Shown here one piece after another: positions 44,560 through 52,382 of a stretch of DNA of 64,000 nt (positions are counted from its first letter, which is position 1; each line of letters begins with the position of its first letter). The notes under the pieces are model-generated. The model searched no databases and was not told the DNA's origin. It was given only the letters and a program-made list of their open reading frames with translations. Made by a program: the position numbers and the translations under genes. The stretch is from Enterococcaceae bacterium OF42-14pH9A (GTDB taxonomy: Bacteria; Bacillota; Bacilli; Lactobacillales; Enterococcaceae): assembly GCA_027692465.1 (NCBI GenBank), contig JAQEYU010000006.1:5983-69982 (forward strand), read 5' to 3'.

Positions 44560-44733
44560 ATGATTTGGGTTAAAAGGATTCTTTTCACTTGCGCCTTTTT
44601 ACTGGTTGCTTGGTCATTGATTCATTTAGTAGGCGTATCGCCTTTAGTTATTCTAATCTTTGCGATTGTATTCTCTGGATATATCTCGAAAAATGGAATC
44701 CTAGCCGGATTAGGGAACTACTTCGATGCTTAG
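44560..44733 (+). CDS. Small membrane protein, candidate immunity protein
   Basis: 57 residues with two hydrophobic segments (about 4-22 and 25-45). GAGGTGAAAG precedes ATG 44560. It sits between the secreted protein and the lipoprotein and overlaps the latter by 8 bp. Immunity proteins of membrane-active bacteriocins often look like this; the role is inferred. Confidence 0.65.
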   Translation: MIWVKRILFTCAFLLVAWSLIHLVGVSPLVILIFAIVFSGYISKNGILAGLGNYFDA

Positions 44734-45187
44734 GAAAATGCTGAAAATCATATTTTCGTGTTTTATGCTTACGTTGGTACTCTCGGGTTGTCAATCGAAG
44801 AGCGAAAGCCAAATAAAAACCTATGATTCATATGTTGAGAATTTTGAGCGTGTGAGCTTAGAAAAGGTAAAAGAAAAAATAAAGGTAGAAGACGATTTTG
44901 TTCTATACGTTGGCCGTAAAAGTTGCCGCTATTGTGAGATATTTGTTCCAAAGTTGGCAGAGGCGTCAACGGATGCTAAAGTTGATATTTTCTATTTGGA
45001 TACCGACGAATTGGATTTAGAAGATCAAGAAGTAGATCAGTTTTTTGATAACTATAATGTCGAGTACACGCCTACGTTATTGAAGTTCCACAATAAAGAA
45101 AAGTTTGAAACTATTGATTTTGATAGCGAAACGGTGAGCGTAAACGAGATAAAGGATGATCTTCAGCTGATAGACAATATTACGTAA
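44726..45187 (+). CDS. Thioredoxin-like lipoprotein
   Basis: 153 residues. Lipobox LVLSGC near residue 22, then a thioredoxin fold with CxxC motif in GRKSCRYCEIF and the cis-proline segment VEYTPTLLKF. Similar extracytoplasmic thiol proteins (BrcD/PedC type) help form disulfides in bacteriocins, which fits the two cysteines of the upstream secreted protein. Confidence 0.8.
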   Translation: MLRKMLKIIFSCFMLTLVLSGCQSKSESQIKTYDSYVENFERVSLEKVKEKIKVEDDFVLYVGRKSCRYCEIFVPKLAEASTDAKVDIFYLDTDELDLEDQEVDQFFDNYNVEYTPTLLKFHNKEKFETIDFDSETVSVNEIKDDLQLIDNIT

Positions 45188-45200
45188 ATCAATAAATGAA

Positions 45201-45249
45201 AAAGTAGAGGATCGGCTAACTTACTGATTAGCCAATTCTCTACTTTTTT
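45201..45249 (+). terminator. Bidirectional terminator
   Basis: AAAGTAGAG..GGCTAA pairs with TTAGCC..CTCTACTTT, flanked by A and T runs. It closes the plus-strand secreted-protein cluster and the minus-strand cluster that follows. Confidence 0.8.
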
Positions 45250-45275
45250 AAGTCAAAATGAACGAAGTGATTTTG

Positions 45276-45740
45276 TTAAGACTTTCTTCTGAAATCACTC
45301 AAAACATCACGCTTCTTTTCGGAAAGAAAAGTTTCAAATTCAATAATTTCTTCTCTCTTCTTTTTAAGCACGGAGTCACGCATGGATTTTGGAAAGACGC
45401 CTTCTCGTTCCAGGATAAGGTTCTCTAATACATAGATTTTCTTCACCAGATGGGCAGTTCTTTCATCATCGTGTGCTCGAAATGCTTGGTCCTTTGCAGT
45501 CCGAGCAATCTTTAGCAGATAGTATAATGTGAGTGTTTTCTCCTGAAGGAGATCGTGAGTGTTGCGAGTTAGGATCTCATTCTCATCTTCCAGCATAGGG
45601 ATTTCGTCAGGGATTTGCGACTGTCGTTCTTGATTTTTGCAGACTTCATCAAGCGAAAAGCCGAGTTGGCAGAATTCGCAGAACAGCGTATCTGTTAAGT
45701 GAGTACCACAATATTTACAAGTGTATGTTTCTGTGTTCAT
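45276..45740 (-). CDS. Zinc-ribbon and helical protein
   Basis: 154 residues. Two CxxC pairs (CKYCG and CEFC) in the first 25 residues form a zinc ribbon; the rest is helical (LTLYYLLKIARTAKDQAF..., then LENLILEREGVFPKSM). It resembles the product of the gene at 54345 (zinc ribbon followed by a related helical block ending ENIMIEKHGYYPAS). GGAGGAATT precedes ATG 45740. Function unknown. Confidence 0.75.
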   Translation of the reverse strand: MNTETYTCKYCGTHLTDTLFCEFCQLGFSLDEVCKNQERQSQIPDEIPMLEDENEILTRNTHDLLQEKTLTLYYLLKIARTAKDQAFRAHDDERTAHLVKKIYVLENLILEREGVFPKSMRDSVLKKKREEIIEFETFLSEKKRDVLSDFRRKS

Positions 45741-45815
45741 GGGAATTCCTCCAAGTAAGTTTTTTGGCTAGTGAAGCGTCCAGAAATCAATCATTAGTAA
45801 GAGTATAGCCTAAGT

Positions 45816-46475
45816 CTATTGGGCTTGAAAGGGGCTACAGTTATGAAGTACGAAAAAGGGTGTTAACCAGGTGGAGTAGACGTCCTGTGATAATGAATTT
45901 TTGACCTGGCAAACTGCCTGGATCCCTAGTAATGACAATTGAATATAGGCCATCATTAGACAGTGACGATCTAAGTCTTCACAGTGCACCTTCAGCTCGG
46001 TCTGATAATTGTGGCCATTCTTTTCCATTGCTGAAGCCAAGCCAATGACCAGGCTGCCGGATCCGCAACAAGGTTCGAAGTAATGAATGCAGCCATCTGA
46101 AGAAAAGGCGGTGTCATGGTTAGATAAAGTTAATTCTGCCATTAAGCGAGCTACATGAGAAGGAGTAAAACACTGGCCGGTCGTTCGATTGGCAATACCT
46201 AAATCCATGTAGATTTCACCTAACCAGTCCCGCTTTTCCGACTCCAGGGCAAGAATGAGAGCGGCAAATGATTCAGAAAAGCAGGAAAGCTGCTCTTTGG
46301 AGTATTTGCGAACAATCGTGAGATAGGCATTTTCTCTTTCAGAAAAGTCCGTCTTGTCTGAGGCGTTGGCGATAGCATATGCCATTAGTTCGACCCAATC
46401 GAAAAAGATAGTAGATAGCCCGTAGGATCCAGTGTTTGACCGAAGGTTTGTAAGAATAGTTTTTTTGATGTCCAT
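45816..46475 (-). CDS. Short N-6 DNA methylase-like protein
   Basis: 219 residues. SAM-binding motif I reads YFEPCCGSGSLVIGLA near residue 131, preceded by the GQCFTPSHVARLMAEL target region typical of N6-adenine methylases. The catalytic NPPY/DPPY motif is absent and the protein ends soon after YIQLSLLGI. Small methylase-like proteins of this form are common on Gram-positive plasmids. AAGGAGG of element R1 lies just before ATG 46475. Confidence 0.8.
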   Translation of the reverse strand: MDIKKTILTNLRSNTGSYGLSTIFFDWVELMAYAIANASDKTDFSERENAYLTIVRKYSKEQLSCFSESFAALILALESEKRDWLGEIYMDLGIANRTTGQCFTPSHVARLMAELTLSNHDTAFSSDGCIHYFEPCCGSGSLVIGLASAMEKNGHNYQTELKVHCEDLDRHCLMMAYIQLSLLGIQAVCQVKNSLSQDVYSTWLTPFFVLHNCSPFQAQ

Positions 46476-46480
46476 GAAAT

Positions 46481-46997
46481 GACCTCCTTCAGAAAGGTTT
46501 TTGCCTTTCCTTGATTTGATTTATTTTTCTTTGACGTAGAAGATGCACTCCTACCTGAAATGACCGACAAGGGCTTACAGCTGCACCAGCTTCAGCTGGA
46601 TGCAGGTGTTGTGCATTTACCCTTGTCGGTTGAATGGAAGGTAGGATAAAAGGCGACAGCGGAGCCGTTCTTCTCAAAGAAAAATGAAATCAAGGAAAGG
46701 CGGAGGCCTGAAGGGCCGGGGTGCGACGGAGGAGCACCACAGGGAGGCGAAGCCGACAGCCCGTTGTAAACGGGCGGGAAGTGGGCGTAGGCCACGCAGG
46801 GGGACCCGGTGATCATTGATCAACGGGGGAAAAGCAGGCAGCGCCTGCGTTCCCTTTGATAGAGTCGTCTGAGGATCAGACGACTGAATTTGTCAATAGA
46901 GCGAAGCGTCAAGGGGAAAGCACGAAGTCGAAGACGGTACGAGTGCTTGGACCGACTATTGACAAATTCACAGCAATACGTGCAGCGAATTGCATCC
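46481..46997 (-). repeat. Structured element R1
   Basis: Copy 1 of a family of about 515 bp. In the minus-strand sense it begins with a small GCAAT/ATTGC hairpin, then GAATTTGTCAATAG pairing with CTATTGACAAATTC, hairpin GTCGTCTG/CAGACGAC, several GC hairpins (GTGGGC/GCCCAC type), a long U/A-rich helix enclosing helices CCTACCT/AGGTAGG and ACCGACAAGGG/CCCTTGTCGGT, and a last hairpin beside AAGGAGG of the methylase gene. Its closing helix reads CCTACCT/AGGTAGG where R2 and R4 have CATACCT/AGGTATG, a compensatory change. Confidence 0.85.
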
Positions 46998-47001
46998 GTA
47001 A

Positions 47002-47036
47002 GGTCAAAGAAATAGGTGATTCCTATTTCTTTGACC
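47002..47036 (-). other. Copy-specific hairpin V1
   Basis: GGTCAAAGAAATAGG pairs perfectly with CCTATTTCTTTGACC around five bases. Shares its apical part with V3 only. Confidence 0.7.
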
Positions 47037-47037
47037 G

Positions 47038-47130
47038 CTGCTTTTATGCGATTCGAACCAACCCTCCAAAATTGGCCTCACGTTGCACCAATTTCAAAGA
47101 TTCGTTTTTTCTGAAGTAAAGGCAACACGC
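47038..47130 (-). pseudogene. Remnant of a gene 3' end beside R1
   Basis: Minus-strand frame ending NFGGLVRIA-stop, matching the last residues VFGGLVRTA-stop of the gene at 49118, with continued nucleotide similarity through V1/V3. Upstream of this tail the similarity stops, so a former cassette seems to have been replaced by the zinc-ribbon gene. Confidence 0.45.
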
Positions 47131-47186
47131 TACCAGCATGAAAGTATAGGAGCAGTCCCCTACACCTTCACGAGCGACTTTATGGA

Positions 47187-47378
47187 TCACAATTCGTATT
47201 CGCCTCGGAGTTTATGTGCACAATCTTCACAGACGTATCCTACCCCCCAGGCACCGTTAGGCATGGAAGTCAGCTCAATCCCGCACTCTTCACAGGTTCC
47301 GAATCCCGAACCGTCGCCTTCGTCTAGGAACTCTTCATCAATTTTTTGCCACTTGCTTTCTTGTTCACACATTTTCAT
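47187..47378 (-). CDS. Small zinc-ribbon protein
   Basis: 63 residues from ATG 47378 (GGAAGG 8 bases before). Two CxxC pairs (TCEECG and VCEDCA) around a short beta segment. Acidic N-terminal half. It sits between R1 and R2; unlike the other cassette genes, it starts about 50 bp from its R element and has its own ribosome site. Function unknown. Confidence 0.65.
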   Translation of the reverse strand: MKMCEQESKWQKIDEEFLDEGDGSGFGTCEECGIELTSMPNGAWGVGYVCEDCAHKLRGEYEL

Positions 47379-47430
47379 CACCATTTCCTTCCGAGTAATT
47401 GTTTTTATCCGTATTTCTTAGTTTGGCAGA

Positions 47431-47943
47431 GGGACTTCCTTCAGAAAGGCTTTTGGCCTTCCTTGATTTGATTTATTTTTCTTTGATGCAGAAGATGAAT
47501 CATACCTGAAATGACCGACAAGGGCTTACAGCTGCACCAGCTTCAGCTGGATGCAGGTGTTGTGTATTTACCCTTGTCGGTTGAATGGAAGGTATGATAC
47601 AAGGCGACAGCGGAGCCGCTCTTCTCAAAGAAAAATAAAATCAAGGAAGGCGGAGGCCTGAAGGGCCGGGGTGCGACGGAGGAGCACCACAGGGAGGCGG
47701 AGCCGACAGCCCGTTGTAAACGGGCGGGAAGTGGGCGCAGCCCACGCAGGGGGACCCGGTGATCATTGATCAACGGGGGAAAAGCAGGCAGCGCCTGCGT
47801 TCCCTTTGATAAAGTCGTCTGAGAATCAGACGACTGAATTTGTCAATAGAGCGGAGCGTCAAGGGGAAAGCACGAAGTCGAAGACGGTACGAGTGCTTGG
47901 ATCGACTATTGACAAATTCATGGCAAAGCGAGTAGCGCTTTGC
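47431..47943 (-). repeat. Structured element R2
   Basis: Copy 2, nearly identical to R1, R3 and R4. Helices seen: CATACCT (47501-47507) with AGGTATG (47590-47596); ACCGACAAGGG (47514-47524) with CCCTTGTCGGT (47571-47581). The Shine-Dalgarno end reads AAGGAAG instead of AAGGAGG. Confidence 0.85.
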
Positions 47944-47956
47944 TTCTTTGGTGTTG

Positions 47957-47985
47957 CTTAAGCCTCCATATCCTGGAGGCTTAAG
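47957..47985 (-). other. Copy-specific hairpin V2
   Basis: CTTAAGCCTCC pairs perfectly with GGAGGCTTAAG, loop ATATCCT. It follows the stop of the gene at 47999 (minus strand) with no T-run. Confidence 0.65.
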
Positions 47986-47998
47986 TAATTTGTCATAC

Positions 47999-48547
47999 CT
48001 AGTAGTAGAGACTGCATGCTTCATCAAAGGCATAAGGAGCGACTTCTTGTGCTTTGATGGCTTTTAGATTGGCACGAATTCGTGATTTTGAGACTAGCGC
48101 TTTCGTGGCTTCAAAGAACGTGGCAAACGTCGGTTGATCCCCCATCATCATGTCAAAACGATTGACACAAAAGGCAAAAAAGAGGAATTGGTAGCTTACA
48201 TCGCATTCATCAAGTGGCATAGGCGTCAGCCAAAAATCATTCCCTTGTTGTTGGTTCTTCTGGAGGAGATAGTCTAACCAGTGAAGCTCAGTCGGAAAGT
48301 CCTTGTCTGCTTGCTGAAGTTCCTTGACCACCATTTCAAAATCCGGAAAATCCTCTGCCCCAAAACATAGAGGGTTGTGTGTCAGGATAAAGCCATTTTC
48401 CTGAAAGAATTCCCAAACGTCTGACCCACTTTCAAAATTGTGATAGATAAGAGGTACGTCCAGATAGCGGTTGATTGATAGTCGGTCAAGGTAGTGATTT
48501 GCTGTGGCTAGGTCTTCTAATAATCCTTGTGTTTCATCATCTCTCAT
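47999..48547 (-). CDS. Hypothetical protein of the R-element cluster
   Basis: 182 residues, acidic, helical, soluble. AAAGGAGG at the end of element R3 is the ribosome site for ATG 48547. No family recognised. Aromatic-rich blocks such as WEFFQENGFILTHN resemble small plasmid-borne accessory proteins, but no function can be given. Confidence 0.75.
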   Translation of the reverse strand: MRDDETQGLLEDLATANHYLDRLSINRYLDVPLIYHNFESGSDVWEFFQENGFILTHNPLCFGAEDFPDFEMVVKELQQADKDFPTELHWLDYLLQKNQQQGNDFWLTPMPLDECDVSYQFLFFAFCVNRFDMMMGDQPTFATFFEATKALVSKSRIRANLKAIKAQEVAPYAFDEACSLYY

Positions 48548-48553
48548 GTGAGG

Positions 48554-49067
48554 TGACCTCCTTTAGAAAGGCTTTTGGCCTTCCTTGATTTGATTTTTTT
48601 CCTTTGATGCAGAAGATGAATCATACCTGTAATGACCGACAAGGGCTTACAGCTGCACCAGCTTCAGCTGGATGCAGGTGTTGTGTATTTACCCTTGTCG
48701 GTTGAATGGAGGGTATGATACAAGGCGACAGCGGAGCCGTTCTTCTCAAAGAAAAATAAAATCAAGGGAAGGCGGAGGCCTGAAGGGCCGGGGTGCGACG
48801 TAGGAGCACCACAGGGAGGCGAAGCCGACAGCCCGTTGTAAAAACGGGCGGGAAGTGGGCGTAGCCCACGCAGGGGGACCCGGTGATCATTGATCAACGG
48901 GGGAAAAGCAGGCAGCGCCTGCGTTCCCTTTGATAGAGTCGTCTGAGGAGCAGACGACTGAATTTGTCAATAGAGCGAAGCGTCAAGGGGAAAGCGCGAA
49001 GTCGAAGACGGTACGAGCGCTTGGATCGACTATTGACAAATTCACTGCAATACGCGCAGCGAATTGC
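48554..49067 (-). repeat. Structured element R3
   Basis: Copy 3. The inner helix AAGCGC (48992-48997) with GCGCTT (49017-49022) replaces AAGCAC/GTGCTT of R1, R2 and R4, a compensatory A-T to G-C change. The hairpin GTCGTCTG (48938-48945)/CAGACGAC (48951-48958) is intact. AAAGGAGG at its end serves the gene at 47999-48547. Confidence 0.85.
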
Positions 49068-49075
49068 ATCCGAAA

Positions 49076-49110
49076 GGGCAGAGAAATAGGAAATACCTAT
49101 TTCTCTGCCC
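49076..49110 (-). other. Copy-specific hairpin V3
   Basis: GGGCAGAGAAATAGG pairs perfectly with CCTATTTCTCTGCCC around AAATA, just past the stop of the gene at 49118. Confidence 0.7.
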
Positions 49111-49117
49111 TTTGCTT

Positions 49118-49525
49118 TTACGCGGTTCGAACCAATCCTCCAAAAACTGGCTGAAAAGCGATTGTCCCAAACTCCGAAAACATTGGATTGTCTAAATTGA
49201 AGACATAGACAAATTGATAGCCGTCTTTTAACTCTTGCCAATCATCTGACCAAGTGCTGGTATCCTCTGATACATAGAAAACGGATAACATTTGACCAAT
49301 TGAGGTGTTGGATAAGATAGCATAGTAAACGATACCTTGATAATCTTCCTCAAATTCGCTGACTAAGTGTTTCATTTTGTCAGTTAACCAGAAGTTCCCG
49401 CCGTTTCTTGAAAAGGAAACGAGGTCAGATTGAGAAAATTGTGCAATGGTTTCATCAATAATAGCCATTGCCTTCATTCGTTTGATAGCCTCTTGTTTCA
49501 TTTTTTCTTTTGATAATTCGTTCAT
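49118..49525 (-). CDS. Hypothetical protein of the R-element cluster
   Basis: 135 residues from ATG 49525 (GGAGGAAAACTAAT upstream). Helical N-terminus (KMKQEAIKRMKAMAII) and a beta-rich C-terminal part ending FGGLVRTA; this tail is also found as a remnant near R1. Follows the next gene by 1 bp in the same operon. No family recognised. Confidence 0.75.
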   Translation of the reverse strand: MNELSKEKMKQEAIKRMKAMAIIDETIAQFSQSDLVSFSRNGGNFWLTDKMKHLVSEFEEDYQGIVYYAILSNTSIGQMLSVFYVSEDTSTWSDDWQELKDGYQFVYVFNLDNPMFSEFGTIAFQPVFGGLVRTA

Positions 49526-49526
49526 A

Positions 49527-49970
49527 TTAGTTTTCCTCCTGATTGTCTGTACCCTGCTTAAAGGAATACACAGCGCCATTTGTTTTAATATCTTCAAAGT
49601 ATTCAAGCCATTTGGAATCAACCGTTTTCGCCCTTTTTTCCTCTGTAAAACGGAGCCATGTGAGTTCTAATGCTTGATATTCTGCCGGTTTAATTGCACT
49701 TGGTTTTACACCGGTATCAAGACAAAGTGTCGCTTGAAAGAGCCATTTGGGGTTGGATTTATACAACTGTTCAAGGGTTCGGTAGTAGGTGTCAATCAGG
49801 TTCAATTCAACACTACTTTCAATAAATTCTTCTTGCGCTTTTTCCAAAATCTGTTTGTAATGTTTTTTTGGTACACGAGTTTCGTTATAGGCAAACGTCA
49901 TATTTTCTATTTGTTGTGCCATTTTTTCTCTAGGTAGTCTTACAAACTCGTCGTAGTAAAGCATTGGCAT
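49527..49970 (-). CDS. Hypothetical protein of the R-element cluster
   Basis: 147 residues, helical, with a Trp/Leu-rich centre (NPKWLFQATLCLDTGVKPSA). AAGGAGG at the end of R4 is 8 bases before ATG 49970, so R4 is its leader. First gene of a two-gene operon. Function unknown. Confidence 0.75.
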   Translation of the reverse strand: MPMLYYDEFVRLPREKMAQQIENMTFAYNETRVPKKHYKQILEKAQEEFIESSVELNLIDTYYRTLEQLYKSNPKWLFQATLCLDTGVKPSAIKPAEYQALELTWLRFTEEKRAKTVDSKWLEYFEDIKTNGAVYSFKQGTDNQEEN

Positions 49971-49974
49971 AAGG

Positions 49975-50487
49975 GGGACCTCCTTCAGAAAGGCTCTTGG
50001 CCTTCCTTGATTTGATTTATTTTTCTTTGATGTAGAAGATGAATCATACCTGGAATGACCGACAAGGGCTTACAGCTGCACCAGCTTCAGCTGGATGCAG
50101 GTGTTGTGCATTTACCCTTGTCGGTTGAATGGAAGGTATGATAAAAGGCGACAGCGGAGCCGTTCTTCTCAAAGGAAAATAAAATCAAGGAAGGCGGAGG
50201 CCTGAAGGGCCGGGGTGCGACGGAGGAGCACCACAGGGAGGCGGAGCCGACAGCCCGTTGTAAGGGGGGGGGAAGGGGGCGTAGCCCACGCAGGGGGACC
50301 CGGTGATCGTTGATCAACGGGGGAAAAGCAGGCAGCGCCTGCCTTCCCTTTGATAGAGTCGTCTGAGGAGCAGACGACTGAATTTGTCAATAGAGCGAAG
50401 CGTCAAGGGGAAAGCACGAAGTCGAAGACGATACGAGTGCTTGGACCGACTATTGACAAATTCATGGCAAAGCGAGCAGCGCTTTGC
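49975..50487 (-). repeat. Structured element R4
   Basis: Copy 4, near-identical to R1-R3 except near 50260-50280, where a long G run replaces the sequence that forms two hairpins in the other copies (CCCGTT..AACGGG and GTGGGC/GCCCAC). This may be true decay or a sequencing or assembly error in a G-rich stretch. Confidence 0.85.
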
Positions 50488-50496
50488 ATCCGAGCT

Positions 50497-50530
50497 GGGA
50501 CAAGGAGAATGATTTCAATCTCCTTGTCCC
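50497..50530 (-). other. Copy-specific hairpin V4
   Basis: GGGACAAGGAGA pairs perfectly with TCTCCTTGTCCC; located just after the stop of the gene at 50536. No T-run. Confidence 0.65.
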
Positions 50531-50535
50531 AATTA

Positions 50536-50997
50536 TTAATCAATTACTAGCATTGCATCGAGTGCGTCTTCTTTGCCGTCTCGAAGCTTTCCTTCCTCAT
50601 CGTAGAACTCCTCGTCATCAAGGTGGATACACTTGTTTAGCACGATCTCTCCGTTTTCAATGACATAGTGTTCGTTAAACCCTAATCCTGTTTCAAGTGA
50701 TTTAACCGTGATGGTTAACATCAGCTCTTTTGATAGATATAGGAGATTCTGCGGGCTTTCTGGGTGGTCTTCAAGAAAACTGTATTCGACACTCCAGGCA
50801 CAGAACCCTTCGATCCGCATAATTTCCTCTTCAAGGGTAAATGCAAGGGCTTCATGTACCCCAAAAAAACGACCAAATAGATTAACGATTGAATCTCTTT
50901 CATACGCTGCTCTATCAACGTTCAGACGTTGATAGAGCTGTTCCATTGATGAATGGGTGCCTTCAATAAGCATGTTGAAATCACAGTAATTACTCAA
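50536..50997 (-). CDS. Hypothetical protein of the R-element cluster
   Basis: 153 residues from TTG 50997, which overlaps the previous stop (TTGAGTAA) and follows GGTGA; ATG 50973 is the alternative. Acidic, with a very acidic C-terminus (DGKEDALDAMLVID). Contains LNVDRAAYERDSIVNLFGRF. No family recognised. Confidence 0.7.
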   Translation of the reverse strand: MSNYCDFNMLIEGTHSSMEQLYQRLNVDRAAYERDSIVNLFGRFFGVHEALAFTLEEEIMRIEGFCAWSVEYSFLEDHPESPQNLLYLSKELMLTITVKSLETGLGFNEHYVIENGEIVLNKCIHLDDEEFYDEEGKLRDGKEDALDAMLVID

Positions 50998-51484
50998 AGA
51001 AATCACCAAAATTCTGATAGTTTTCCTGCACCTGATTGTTGGAAATATGGATAGAGCCAAAGTCTTCGAAATCTTCACCACGGTAAACGACAAGTCCTTC
51101 GACGGTATAGTGGTTAGGCGCAAGAACCTTGTCAATCAGATATTGAATCCATTCAACGTAATTATAGAATTTTTCCTGTCCGTCCCATTCGATGGTCTGA
51201 TTGTCTTCTTGCAGCTCCCACTGACACCAAAGACCTGGTTGTGTTGCTGGTGGTTGATTATAGTTCACGATAGATGCTGGATGGCTGTTTTGCCCATAGT
51301 TTCCATCATCTAAACAGAAAAACTCGCCGTCTTCACCACAATCACCGAAGCCTGCCTCGATGAGTAGTTGGTTGTTTCGTTTCATTCTTCTTGTCTGTTG
51401 CAGCCCTCGCAAAAGTGCGGCTACTTCTTCATTGACTGGCTCATTGATTGTGAATTCGCCCATAAAGTCGGTATGATAACCCAT
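50990..51484 (-). CDS. Hypothetical acidic protein
   Basis: 164 residues starting MGYHTDFMGEFTINEPV. Strongly acidic, with several Trp and Asn/Gln runs (NYNQPPATQPGLWCQWEL). GGAGGAGAA precedes ATG 51484. Similar small proteins occur in phages and plasmids, but I cannot assign a function. Second gene after R5. Confidence 0.75.
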   Translation of the reverse strand: MGYHTDFMGEFTINEPVNEEVAALLRGLQQTRRMKRNNQLLIEAGFGDCGEDGEFFCLDDGNYGQNSHPASIVNYNQPPATQPGLWCQWELQEDNQTIEWDGQEKFYNYVEWIQYLIDKVLAPNHYTVEGLVVYRGEDFEDFGSIHISNNQVQENYQNFGDFFE

Positions 51485-51497
51485 TATTTTCTCCTCC

Positions 51498-51869
51498 TTA
51501 CCACCATTCGGTGTAACTGACTTGATACCCGTCGTTAAGTAACTTCTCTGCTCTTTCGATGATAGGTAACGTTTCTTCTAGCTCTTGATAGTACATTTCA
51601 TCGTATACAATGGAACCGAAGAAAAAACCGCCTGCTGTTGGGAGCAAATTCTCTGAAGTTTCTGGGGAACGGTCAGCAAGGCATGTTAAAATCTTCGATT
51701 TCAAGTCTGCCAACATTTCTGAGTTAACCACTAGCTCTTCAATATTTTCGTTGCGTTTTTCTGGAATGTGGGAGGCGAAGAACCTACGAATTTGGTTTGC
51801 TTTTCGCCAATACCCAACTTCTGGTTGATCCTCTTCTTTTTTTGCGACTAACCACATGTCTAAACCCAT
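51498..51869 (-). CDS. Hypothetical phage/plasmid-type protein (MGLDMWL family)
   Basis: 123 residues. Begins MGLDMWLVAKK and contains EVGYWRKANQIRRFF, a signature I associate with small conserved phage and plasmid proteins of unknown function. C-terminal part has GGFFFGSIVYDEMYYQE. GGAGGAATC precedes ATG 51869; element R5 lies directly upstream. Confidence 0.75.
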   Translation of the reverse strand: MGLDMWLVAKKEEDQPEVGYWRKANQIRRFFASHIPEKRNENIEELVVNSEMLADLKSKILTCLADRSPETSENLLPTAGGFFFGSIVYDEMYYQELEETLPIIERAEKLLNDGYQVSYTEWW

Positions 51870-51910
51870 TGTTGATTCCTCCATTGGAATGTATTTCAAA
51901 GGAGAGGATT

Positions 51911-52382
51911 CTCCTTTAGAAAGGCAGGAATGCCTTTTGAGAGAAGCGTTTTTCCTTTGATGTGTTGAGGCGATCACGGCAGAAAGGCAGACACAAGGAC
52001 GTACACCGGCACCAACTTCAGTTGGATGTCCGGAGTCGTGCATTTATCCTTGTGTCTGCGTGGTGGCCGTGATAGAAGGCAACAGCGTTGCCGTATCAAC
52101 CAAAGGAAAAACTATTCAAAAGGTAAGCTGCCAACCAAAAGGAGACGGGCGAGTTGGAAACGAGCGGAAGTGGGCGTAGCCCACGCAGGGGGACCCGGTG
52201 ATCGTTGATCAACGGGGGAAAAGCAGGCGGCGCCTGCGTTCCCTTTGATAGAGCCGTCTGTGGAGCAGACGGCTGAATTTGTCAATAGAGCGAAGCGTTA
52301 AGAGGAAAGCGTGAAGTCGAAGACGGTACGAGCGCTTGAAACGTCTATTGATAAATTCATAGCAATACGCGCAGCGGATTGT
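51911..52382 (-). repeat. Structured element R5 (divergent copy)
   Basis: About 470 bp. The distal half is close to R1-R4, but the gene-proximal half differs in most bases while keeping the helices: ATCACGGC (51973-51980) with GCCGTGAT (52066-52073); GCAGACACAAGGA (51987-51999) with TCCTTGTGTCTGC (52047-52059); CCAAC-TTCA-GTTGG in place of CCAGC-TTCA-GCTGG; GCCGTCTG (52253-52260) with CAGACGGC (52266-52273). Lacks one GC-rich block of the others. A weak inverted repeat ATTCAGAAC/GTTCTGAAT (52388-52453) may be its V hairpin. Confidence 0.8.

Noticed and set aside
45816..46475. Active adenine methyltransferase
   Set aside because: Motif I is present but the NPPY-type catalytic motif is missing, so activity is not claimed.
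46720..46745. GTGCGAC in the R elements as a group II intron 5' end
   Set aside because: It is the arm of a local GGTGC/GCACC hairpin and no domain V-like hairpin is present in either strand.
47045..47075. TTCGAATC/GGTTCGAA near R1 as a tRNA or attachment site
   Set aside because: No cloverleaf forms; the sequence is explained as the tail of a gene shared with the 49118 gene.
46592..50390. Open frames inside the R elements on the minus strand (for example 46592-46816, 47543-47773, 48664-48897, 50087-50317) with similar proteins
   Set aside because: Their similarity only reflects the repeated DNA. The frame breaks between copies and is lost in R5, while base pairing is kept.
46481..52382. 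CRISPR array
   Set aside because: Repeats are about 500 bp, with whole genes between them and no cas genes in the window.
46481..52382. Integron-type attC sites or insertion sequences
   Set aside because: No integrase or transposase, no terminal inverted repeats with target duplications, and the conserved part is far too long for attC.
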